Shown here one piece after another: positions 20,301 to 29,148 of a DNA stretch of 29,148 nt (the first letter of the stretch is position 1; each line of letters starts with the position of its first letter). The stretch spans positions 1 to 29,148 of the forward strand of contig LRSR01001735.1 of the NCBI GenBank assembly GCA_001579985.1. The letters run 5' to 3'. The position numbers were made by a program, and so were the translations under genes. The notes under the pieces are model-generated. The model saw only the letters and a list, made by a program, of their open reading frames with translations. It did not search any database and was not told where the DNA came from. The stretch comes from Hypsibius dujardini. Lineage: Eukaryota; Tardigrada; Eutardigrada; Parachela; Hypsibiidae.

Positions 20301-21488
20301 TGGTTTACCTCTGTGTAGCTCGTTATCGTGATAGCACGCAGACCGTGAGTCAGGGCAAGCTCATCTTGTCCTCAGCATTGGTTTTCACTCTCATGGGGAC
20401 ATTCTGCAACGGCATATTCCTAACTGCTGTGAATATTGTGATGCCGCTAAAATTGACGCTTGAGCCCCACCTCGCGGCTACTTTTTCGTCCGTGGAGGAA
20501 TTTTGCAAGACGGAATTCACAGTACACACGACACATACAGTTCGCGATCAATTTTTGGTAAGCGGACCTTTGTCCCATCTGGGCGGGCAGTTACTGACTG
20601 TCGAGGGAGGAATTCAGCATCCATTTCACGCCCTCAGGGATCGCTACTCCAATGACGAATGTCCTGATGGAAAATATATCTTGGCTAAAAACAATTATAT
20701 AAAATTTTTTCGAGAGATCCTTCTCTTAATAATTCTTGAAATATATCTAGATAAATAACTATAATTAGCAAATTGTTTTTTTAAAAAAGTAGTAGTTCTT
20801 CAAATGATGTTCGATTAACTTAAGCGTATATTTAGATAAGCAACCATCCTGAGCTGAATATATTGGCAGAGAAGATGATAACAACCGCCAGATACAACGA
20901 TGACTTCCTACAAGCAATGGCTGACTTTGGTAAGGCAGGAACCCGGACAACCTTCCTTGCTTCGAGTCCGAGTTACGGTCGCGTGGCATACTTCACATGT
21001 GACTTTGTGGAAATTCTTCCAAATTTGTATTCGGCCAGTTCCTCACCCTACTGCTTTCGACGAAATAGTCAACTTTATCAAGACTTTTCCCAAAGGTCCG
21101 TAAGTAAACACGTCGAGCAACAGTGTGACCTTTGAGCGAATATACATAAAACGGTTGTTACAATCAATTCATTTCACGTACCCTCCTCGACATATTAGCA
21201 GTCTTCTCTTTGGTATGCAGGTTTCAAAGGCTTCGGGAAACCGGATTGGTGGAATTTATTTCAGAACGTTATGTTGAGCTTTACGGGGACTATTTTTTGC
21301 GACGAGAGGGGAAAGTTGGCGCCCTCTGCGAACCGCGTGGCATCCCGAATAAACCGACTGTCGCCCGACGCGACGTCGGGATGGACGATGTCAAGTTCAC
21401 TTTTCCTGCTGCGCTAGCTGTCGTCGTCGGTACTGGATTGAGTAGTCTTGTGGTGGAAATAATCATGTATTACAGGAAACGAAAATAG
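17354..21488 (+). CDS. Ionotropic-receptor-like protein, copy C (intact, six exons, 484 aa)
   Basis: Reads as a divergent ionotropic glutamate receptor/IR at the plasma membrane. Exons are 17354-17500, 18300-18430, 19395-19804, 20319-20557, 20836-21095 and 21221-21488: 485 codons with stop, all GT/AG, phases 0, 2, 1, 0, 2. S1 runs from residue 1 to about 180. NGSS (108-111), GVADIGL (123-129) and TPPRMATYSAIQSP (135-148) follow the iGluR order 'NG..., ADI..., R...dFS.P', and R138 aligns with the glutamate-binding Arg. M1 is near 183-195 and M3 near 245-271, where GIFLTAVNIV replaces SYTANLAAF. S2 ends with RLRETGLVEF, the usual pre-M4 motif, and M4 lies at 457-478. No hydrophobic pore loop lies between M1 and M3. 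There is no signal peptide or N-terminal domain. N-glycosylation sequon NHST is in exon 1. The ATG is the family start. Ligand unknown. Confidence 0.82.
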
Positions 21489-21906
21489 AAACAACTTTTA
21501 AACTGACTCATCAAAAAATTTAATATTAAATTAGTTGTCTTTATCATAAATTACGTCGGACGACTGGATGAAAAACTTAAGAGCCTTCCGGCCTAGGCGG
21601 CGTACATACATACTTAAAAGTAAAGGGTTGTTGAAAGCCTACAGATTGACAAACGGACCGACAAACAGACAGACTAAAAGACATAGAGACAGAGAGACAG
21701 ACCTGGTCCTGGGCCCGGGCGTAGGTGTTAATCGTAGTCTCATGTTGAGGGTAAGCAATGAGGGAACTAGTTGCTCGGGTCGTCTGTGGTGCCTGCAGAC
21801 GTACCCTAGAATCGTCGAACCTAATCAAGAATTTCAGATGTGGCTGGGCGTCACATATAGTCAGACATGATATGATCGATGTTACATATCCGAGTCATAT
21901 CTGGCA
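21489..21906. other. Copy C 3' flank with GACA microsatellite
   Basis: Intergenic between copies C and D. A degenerate GACA/GACC/GAGA tract lies at about 21648-21703. No gene was recognised. Confidence 0.6.
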
Positions 21907-22007
21907 GAACCTTTACAGGCTTGCGTCAGAGTGTTGAGTCATCGGTCGCCGAACGTCAACTCAACTTTCACTACGACTATCCACATGGGAAGCACTCCCT
22001 CATCTGG
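21907..22007 (+). promoter_or_regulatory. Conserved block upstream of receptor copy D (possible promoter or extra 5' exon)
   Basis: Counterpart of the block at 16965-17072, about 275 bp before the ATG of copy D. An in-frame ATG (ATGTTACATATCCGAGTC) opens a short frame through the block that contains SGRT and FHYDYPH. Copies A and B show no clear equivalent. Confidence 0.45.
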
Positions 22008-22281
22008 AAGTGTATATCTTAGTTCCTGGCAAGGGCTGTAAGGTTGAGCTCTGATAATCGCTCACTATAGAAACACTCTGACGCCCGCACAGGATTCCGT
22101 GGACTTCGAGACGGAGTTTGCTTTATTTCCAAGCTACATTTTCCTCCCATTACTTTTTGGGAGGTTAAAGGAGGCTTATCATTCTTCATGCTTACCTTAA
22201 GGTAAACTTGTGGGTATGTTGGTTCCTGAGAGGTATGTTTAACCACTGAAGAAGAACAATTTCGTTATATCAATACTGGGG

Positions 22282-25200
22282 ATGTCGGGCTTGAATGAGT
22301 GGACACGCCTATGGGCTGCCAGGAATGGCGTTTACAACCATTCAACAGCTTCATTTGACGTCGGATGCCTCGAGTGCTTGGGTGCCAAAGACATTTTCGT
22401 GGCAGCAATCACTGTAAGATGATGACTCCCTCCTCCCCAGCTGCAGTGTTCTGCATATATGAATGATTAATGTCTAACATTTAGGACTTCAGTTATTTTG
22501 TGTTTTAGCAAGGTAACCAACAAATCATCTCGAGAGTGATAAATCGAACGGACTTAATAAGCGGTGAAAGCTTGTCCGAGGTACATTGGGGCGGCTTGTG
22601 GATTCTGGCGCTGGAGATGATATGCCGGTCCTTGATTTTACGGTGAGTTACACTGTGTCTCGAGGCGATGGCACATGATTGTGTCTAATTAAGCGTTATT
22701 TTTGCAAACAACTTGTTGTGCTCTCAATCCCAGTTTGCTAATGAACTTTGTTAATGAGTTTTTTAAGTTCGGAGTGGATATATTATTATATATATTACCC
22801 TTTTGGGGCCCAATAAAACCCGACTATTTTACCTCTCCCCTGAATATGTCGATATAGCCCAATAGCAACCCGGCTCTTCTACCCCTCCCATGCTGTCCGT
22901 CCGTCCGTTCGTCCGTCCGTTCGTCTGTTCGTCTGTTTGTCTGTTGTTTTATCCATAATTTGTCCGGCCGGCCGTTCGTTGCCCGTCCATCCGCTGTCCG
23001 TTGTCGGTTCAGCCGTTGCTCGTTGTTCGACCATCTGTCCGACAACGAGCGGACGGTCAACGGACAGTCGGAAAACGGACGGGCCGACGGAAAGCGGACG
23101 GATGGCGGACAGACAGACGGACAACGGAAGGATGGACAATGGTTTATCAGGTATTCAACTTCAGTTCTTTCCTGTGTTATTCAAATTTTTTTCAGTCGCC
23201 TTGAAAGTAGAGAAGAACAAACGACGATAGGTTAAATACATTGCGTTATTATTGTGATTTTCGGATTTCTTCCCAAAAGCTGTAAGATATATGAGCCGAA
23301 AATGATGTCTGCACAAAACGGATCGTCTTTGGTGGACGAGATACACAAACAAGTGCTGGGCGGCGTCGCGGATATCGGGTTGATTGAACTGCTTCGTACT
23401 CCCGCAAGACTAGCCACGTATTCGGCTATCCAGTCGCCTATCCTGGCCGAATACTCCTTGTTGATTCACAAATCCTTCCTCAGGCCAAAATGTGCCACGG
23501 CGACGTGCGTTAATGAGTTGGACGCCTTCACAATCCCAACCTGGGTGTCATTCCTCTGCCTGCTTTTCGTTGTTATTTGCGGTCGTCGGTTGTCTCAAAG
23601 GGTAGCTGCGTACCTTCAACCAGATTCAAAAGAGCTTTGTGGATATATCGCATCGGCTAAACTAGACTCTACACTTCCACTTGGTAAGCGAGAAGTAATT
23701 TTCGGTTTCACTGCCTCGCAAAAATACTCATTTTTAGCGTGGCTATATACCCTCCCAAAAACACTATCCGAAATACGGTTACAATCGATAAAGGTTACAT
23801 TTGCTATCTTGAACACCGTTCCGTATTGCGTAACAAAGCAGTTTGTAACCCTTTTAACTCCCTGAAGGAAAAAGGTGACCAAACGGAGTACCATTTATGC
23901 CATTTATGACATCAATTTTATTGGGACTTGGAAGTTTTTTCAGAGTTAGTTGAAAAGTCCAAAAATGGAGAAAAACTTGTCGACTTCAATAGACTTTTTT
24001 GTTAAACACAGAGTAAAACTCTTGAAAGCTACCTAGAGTATTGGTAAAGGATGAATACAGTACCAATTGAACACTGGTCAGTCGGCTTGGCTTGAACCAC
24101 CAGCTCGACATAGGTTAACCAGACACTCGTTGAGTGTATGCAAAATCAATTAAAAGATCATGGCCATTTGTCACTACCTGGCCGGTCTATTAGTAACCGA
24201 CACTGTTTCCGTTTTAATGACGCCGCTACAATATTATACGCAAGCCAGCGGACAATTTTCCGAAAATAGAAAACAGAAAAAAAAGAATACCGCGCTCCGA
24301 GTGCAATATTCTTTCAGCGACTGCACTTATTTTATGAAGTGAATACTCTTTTTCGGGTTTCGAGCGGGGTTCGGTTCGGGTTTGTCGGGCTCCGCTCATC
24401 GTGTCGGGTTTCGGGTTGGGCCATGGGGATTAAATTTCCAAAAATGATACCAAATCATTTTGTGATCAAAGAGGGAGCAGTTGGGGAAGACGGACCATTG
24501 GCCAACCAAGCGCGGCTCAGTCCAAAATTGCATCTATTTTTGCATTCCATTTTGGGATGCAATTATGATTTTATTTTGGTGTGGACAAAAAGAGACCGCC
24601 AAATTGTCATGTACTGTGGTACTGTTTCGGTATCCATAAAGTATTCCAATTAAGGTTCGAATTACTGTCATTTGTTTGCTAGAGGTAGCACACCATTGCG
24701 AAATGACTCCAACCGTGAGGGACGGCCGTAAGCTGGTTTTGTCGTCAACATTAGTCTTTATTCTCATGGGGACGGTCTGCTGCTGCCTGTATCTAACATC
24801 GGTGAGTATTGTGCTGCCGTCGCAATTGACGGTGGAGCCCTTCCTCGCGGCTCCTTTTTCCTCGGTTGAGCAACTTTTGAGGACGGACTTTACAGTACAT
24901 ACTACGACTGGAGTTCTAGGACAACTTTTGGTAAGCGGATACCAGAGATGGTGAGCTCGTGCTCGCGCTTTTTGAGCGTAAACAGAATGTGGACCAAACA
25001 GCGCGAGCGTTGTCAAAAGAGCGCGCTCATTAAAGAGATATATTCATTAATAATTACCGACATTTTTTAAAGAATTAATCGATTGATCTACAACGAGTTT
25101 TTAGACGTTCTAGCGCTGTGTTTCGCTTGATTGACTACTTCAGCATGATTGCCCGTACCTTGCACACCCTATCCAAACAATCAATCACTGAATGACTTTG

Positions 25201-26856
25201 CATATTTTATTATTCTGCAATTATAAAACAGGTGATAAGCCAAACAAAACTGTTAGGTTTTCTTAATTGCTCGCTCAGCTTGATAGCGGCACAACTCTGA
25301 CGAAATAAGAGTATTGAGAAGTTGACTTTCTAGTATCTAAATTTAAAAAAAAGCGCATTCAATTTACTGAAAAATGATTTGATATTTTTTTTCGCGAAAG
25401 ATTTTAGGTGTGTTTTTTTATTAAAACTAAAATAGATTGAAATATATAAGCACATAAAAAATTGAAATTTTGCATGCTAAGAGTTTCTAGTATGAGAGTG
25501 CAAAAAGAGCGCGAGCGCTTTTCGTACTCTCAGGGACCGCGATTCCAAACAAAATTACAAATGAGATTAATGGGAATTAGTTATACAGTATTTATGTCGG
25601 GACCAATAACAAATAATTAATGAACGATATATATATAACGTTTCACAAGTACTTTTCCTCATAACTAATTTTTTAATAATTAATAAGTTTTTTCCTCCCA
25701 TGTGCGTATCTTTAGGCAAGCAATGATCCTGAGCTGATCAGTCTGGAGAAGAAGATGATCACAGCCGCCCTGTATGACGATGAATTCTTACAGACAATGG
25801 CTGACTTCGGCAAGGCAGGCACCCGGACAACCTTCCTCGCGCCGAGATCGAGTTACGGCCGCGTGGCACACTTTACATGTGACTTTGTAGAAGTTCTTCC
25901 AAACTTACACTCGGCCAGTTCTTCGCCCTACTGGTTTCGACGCAATAGTCAACTTTATCAAGACTTTTCCGAAAGGTCAGCACCAGAGCCTTAGGCACCT
26001 TACGGTACAGATCGGAACCAGGATCCCTCACGATAAGGCCCAGGGCTGGGCAAAGGGACAAAAAGCATTTTTCCAAGATTGAACCCAAAATCCAGTCTAT
26101 TGTCCCTGATCATTTCAAAAATTGTGGGGGTGTGGGGGTCTCATTTCCAGAGCCCCTGGAATTTCAAAACATTTTCAAAAACATCAGTTTTTCATTTGAA
26201 GTTGCGGTTTGGTGGGGTTCTATATAAGCTTCCTATTGATAAACAAAAACAGTAGATTCAAAACATTCCCGAACGCTCAAAATTTAATATAAAATTAATT
26301 TTCGAAAACGTTTTAAAATCCCAGGGGCCCTGAAAATCAAACCCTACACCCCCACAATTTTCGAAATGGTCAGGAACAAGAGACCGATTTTTGGGTTCAG
26401 TTCTTTATAAAAAAATTGCCCCTTTGCCCACTCCATCGCGCTGCCATGACGAGTCTTGGTTCCGACCTGTAATGATCTTAAACGAGCCTCTGGTCAGTAT
26501 GTAAACACTTTTGTTACAAATGTTGCCATCAATCCACTTTTCGTACCTGCCTCGAAATATCAGCAGTCTTCTCTTTGGCCTGCAGGTTTCAAAGGGTCCG
26601 CGAAGCAGGAATAGTAGAATTGATCTCAGAAAGATATGCTGATCTCTACGTGGACTATTTTTTGCGGCGTGAGGGGAAATATATTTACCTTTTCTGCTGC
26701 GCTGGCTATTGCCCTCGGGGCTGGGTTTGGCAGTCTCGCTGTGGAAATTATTATCCATCACAGGAAACGAAAAGGAAATCTAATAATGTTCAAATTGAAT
26801 CGGGAAAGGATTTAACTTTTCCAAGTACGTTCGAGCACTTCTCACCTATCTACTAG
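22282..26856 (+). CDS. Ionotropic-receptor-like protein, copy D (open, M4 frameshifted, about 482 aa)
   Basis: Fourth member of the array. Exons are 22282-22413, 22509-22642, 23280-23683, 24683-24930, 25716-25975 and 26586-26856, with GT/AG junctions and the same phases as copy C (483 codons with stop). S1 keeps NGSSLVDEI, GVADIGL and TPARLATYSAIQSP, including the Arg that aligns with the iGluR ligand-binding Arg. M1 begins IPTWVSFLCLLFVV, and M3 ends CLYLTSVSIVLP. S2 ends RVREAGIVEL before an RRE basic stretch. In exon 6 a net 77-bp deletion relative to copy C removes the S2-M4 linker and shifts the frame. The M4-like helix still exists in the +1 frame (FTFSAALAIALGAGFGSLAV), but the spliced frame gives a Cys/Trp-rich tail ending at 26856. 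Expected result is a protein without a proper M4, or a very recent pseudogene. Confidence 0.75.
22643..22892. other. First part of copy D intron 2
   Basis: No feature beyond a (TATATA)-rich stretch at about 22779-22796. Confidence 0.4.
22893..23145. repeat. Palindromic CCGT/ACGG satellite in copy D intron 2
   Basis: The left half is built of CCGTCCGTTCGT/GTCTGTTCGT units and the right half of GGACGG/GGACAACGG units, so the two halves are inverted relative to each other and can fold back. All frames in the interval are repeat artefacts. Confidence 0.8.
23735..24020. repeat. Dispersed repeat R2 (copy 2, inverted), in copy D intron 3
   Basis: Reverse complement of 12020-12300, with shared blocks CGAAATACGGTTACAATCGA, TTGCGTAACAAAGC and TGGAGAAAAACTTGTCGAC. 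Immediately after exon 3 of copy D; intron 3 of copy C (19805-20318) has no counterpart. Confidence 0.75.
24352..24420. repeat. Short TTCGGGTT/GTCGGG tandem repeat
   Basis: Degenerate TTCGGG, GTCGGG and GAGCGGGG units in copy D intron 3. Confidence 0.7.
24534..24680. repeat. Dispersed repeat R1 (copy 2, inverted)
   Basis: Reverse complement of 11050-11205; TTGCATCCCAAAATGG on its minus strand marks the shared core. It ends directly at the acceptor region of copy D exon 4 (24683). Confidence 0.7.
24931..25715. other. Copy D intron 4, A/T-rich with inverted GCGCGAGCG motifs
   Basis: Near the left end is CTCGCGCTTTTTGAGCG and near the right end AAAAGAGCGCGAGCGC, partly complementary, which may mark the ends of another decayed inverted-repeat element. 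The interior is A/T-rich. Confidence 0.4.
25984..26490. repeat. Fold-back element family F1 (copy 2), in copy D intron 5
   Basis: Inverted arms start CAGAGCCTTAGGCACCTTAC and end with the complement of CAGAGGCTCGTTTAAG. Inner pairing covers TTGAACCC, GGGGGTGTGGG and the AAAACATTTTCAAAA/TTTTCGAAAACGTTTT blocks. It is related throughout to 4983-5473. It begins 8 bp after the donor of exon 5 (GT at 25976), so the element almost touches the splice site. Confidence 0.82.
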
Positions 26857-29148
26857 TATGTATATATCACAACTAACAAGCATGCTGTATTTCTTTTATA
26901 CTTGAGTTATCGCTGCTCTATTTGGGAACTACAATACAAACTGTAACTACGAAACTACTAAACAAAACTTTAACTGTCATTGCAGATCGCCCTTCTTTGA
27001 CGTACATGTACTCAAAGTATCAGGCAGACACAAATACAGGCACAGGCACAGGAACAAACAAATATAGATACACAGACACAGACACAGACATCATCCACCA
27101 ACCGTCAAAGAAGGCATCCTACTTTTTTTCCATGGTCAACTACTGTTGAATTTTATTGAGTTTTTGTTTAAAGTGCCAGTCTATCGGCCCGAACTACGAC
27201 CTTTCGTACGAAACTACTAAGTACTTTAAAGACAACTACTAAATACAAACTATATCTTCCAGCTTTTGCACACACCCACTAGAAAATGTGACGAACTCGC
27301 AAAAGACCAACAGTCAAACGAGTTAGTTTGAAGGCCAGACCGAGTACAGGAGGGCTGGCTTGATGACCGTAAGTAGACCGAAGGGCACACGGACAGATGA
27401 ACGGAAGAGCAGACGGACGGATGGACAGAAGGGCAGACGGCCGGACGGGCTTTAGAGGCAGGAAGTAATGGAGGACAGTACGATATGCGACAGGCCACCG
27501 ATGGAGTAGCAGTGGTGCTGAATGAAGAGGACAAAAAGGGCAGACAAATGAGATGGAGTACCGGACGACGAAACGGGACGTTTCACCGTGACATAGATGG
27601 TTGGCTGCATGAACGATATTGCATGAAAATCGAAAGAAGGTAATGAAGCACAGGGAGTGATGCTTCATCAGAAGGGTTTATTGTAATGTAATTTCCACTG
27701 ATAATTGCTGCCGTGACACTATCAAGTCTAGTCTAAGCTTTCTTCCTGACACTTGACGCTTGGCGTTGACGGTCAAATCTACCACGGCTGGTTAGCCTAT
27801 CAGGTGGAGGGTCCGTCCAAAATATGACGGCCTTTTTGGAAGGTCAATGCTCAATTGCGACAACGAATGCTACATCCCGACGACGGACGGTCTATCGGGA
27901 AGGTTAAGAGTCACTCCGGATTGTGGACAGTCAGAACGAAAGGGGCATGATCCGCCGAGGATGGGCCGTTAGTAGTAGTCGAAAGACGGACGCGGGTTGT
28001 TCTAGAAGATGTACGAACAGTACGAACCATGTCCCAGTGCAATCGACAATCCCCTCTTCGCCGTGTTTATCGGTCACAACTTAAGGGGAATTTGTGAAAA
28101 ATGGCATTTTGGACCCTTAACCTAATCGCCATGTTCACTCTGCCTCTTATAAAAATGCCTTATTTCCTAACCGTATAATATAAAAAAATGGCACACCTAT
28201 CGTCTGAAAAAATCAATTTGAAAAAAACACGCTACAGAAGTTTGGGGAAGGATGGGCCAAAGAGCCTGAAATATGCCCAAAATATTTCCCCCAGGCAATA
28301 TTTGCAGGTGGTTTTAATGATTAACCTTTTTACACGATCGAAGACGATAAAAACTCTGTTGGAGAAAATCAGCTTAAAATTAGACGGTAAGATTTTAAAA
28401 AGATTTGCATCCTTAGGTAGAGGTGCACGACAAAAACAGTTTCATTACCACAACATTAGATACAATTGTTTGTAAGCGTTCAGCCAAGTTTCCAATGCAG
28501 TTTTTTTAATTTAGACTTGAAATGTTGCTTGAATATGCGAGAGAAAATGACTAATAAAGCGACTAAAAGGCGTAGAACCTAGTGAGAGAAATGTTGGAGA
28601 ATTGCGTAGAATCATAATCTCTCGTGGTGTAAACGTCATAGAATTTAGCCGCTTTCCCTTTTATCAGTGCTTGCATTCCTATTGATCCTGACACATATAG
28701 TCTCGGAAAACTGTTACCGCTACGGCCTTCTAGCAACTCTTCGTACATTTCCTGGCGACAGTTCACATTTTCATGAATACTACCTTACCCGTGCTGATCG
28801 AATAAGGCGTCCATGTTTTCCAGAACACAGTGCACAAAATAGAAGAAAATCGAATATTTATAATAAAAGCGCTCACGTTCACGTATTACAGAGCGAGAAG
28901 AAATTGCACTGTTGTTGAAACAGCAATTGAGGGGACCAGACAAAGTCATGCAATGTGGTCCGTTTTTACTGCCCTAGAAGCTCAATCTTCGCAGTCGTTT
29001 TTCTTGCTTTTTTGAATGTGTTTTTCCTTATTACGACTTGATCATGGCAAAGATAAATATTCAGAGTAATTGTGGTGCCAAACTGGTAAAATGCATTTTC
29101 AGTTCCAGGTAAAGGGCGAGTTCCCCTTAATTCAGCTGACTGTTTGAT
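26857..29148. other. Gene-free right end with simple repeats
   Basis: I recognise no gene in these 2.3 kb. CAGACA/CAGGCA units lie at about 27030-27092, and GACGGAC/GGACAGA units at about 27370-27452 and again weakly around 27880-28000. A 95-codon plus-strand frame (28188-28475) is lysine-rich with no recognisable motif and is more likely chance in A/T-rich DNA than a gene. Confidence 0.5.

Noticed and set aside
22824-23235. Several overlapping frames on both strands as a small gene
   Set aside because: They lie within the CCGT/ACGG satellite in copy D intron 2.
24534-25016. A 160-codon minus-strand frame
   Set aside because: It is antisense to exon 4 of copy D and runs into dispersed repeat R1.
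28188-28475. A 95-codon lysine-rich plus-strand frame as a gene
   Set aside because: No recognisable motif, no splice partner and A/T-rich context; kept only as a note in the right-end stretch.
1-29148. CRISPR arrays, operons or other bacterial systems
   Set aside because: Spliced eukaryotic genes dominate; the tandem repeats are microsatellites and minisatellites without spacer structure.

Overview
This is animal (metazoan) nuclear DNA. Coding sequence is split into short exons with GT/AG boundaries whose phases fit each other, introns are rich in simple repeats and fold-back elements, and nothing looks like an operon. An AMFR/gp78-type ubiquitin ligase, a class A GPCR and an ionotropic-receptor-like family, with compact introns, suggest an invertebrate. 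An ecdysozoan (tardigrade or arthropod relative) is my guess, but the taxon is not fixed by the sequence.

Layout. (1) 1-2.8 kb, minus strand: most of an AMFR (gp78) orthologue, an ER-membrane RING E3 ligase. Seven exons join in frame through the multispanning domain, the RING-H2 and the CUE domain; the gene runs off the left edge and its N-terminal exon was not found. (2) 2.8-4.7 kb: a fold-back element with a GTCC-type satellite core, then a possible dead RNase H fragment. (3) 4.7-26.9 kb, plus strand: four head-to-tail copies (A-D) of a six-exon gene that reads as a divergent ionotropic glutamate receptor/IR (S1 half-domain, M1, M3, S2, M4; no N-terminal domain and no visible pore loop). 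Copy C (17354-21488) is intact at 484 codons plus stop. Copy D is open, but a 77-bp net deletion throws its last membrane helix out of frame. Copy B is a clear pseudogene. Copy A lacks the two exons that carry M1 and M3, yet its remaining exons still fit in frame. (4) 9.4-10.9 kb, minus strand, between copies A and B: a three-exon rhodopsin-class GPCR (381 aa) with altered DRY and NPxxY motifs. (5) 26.9-29.1 kb: no gene recognised.

The non-coding space holds several families of inverted-repeat (fold-back/MITE-like) elements, most present two or three times and often inside introns of the receptor copies. Two carry TA-flanked terminal inverted repeats that share the same terminal 9-mer. The most interesting biology is the receptor array: a young, decaying chemoreceptor-type family that appears to have lost the pore loop, with one member that may have been rebuilt into a pore-less protein.
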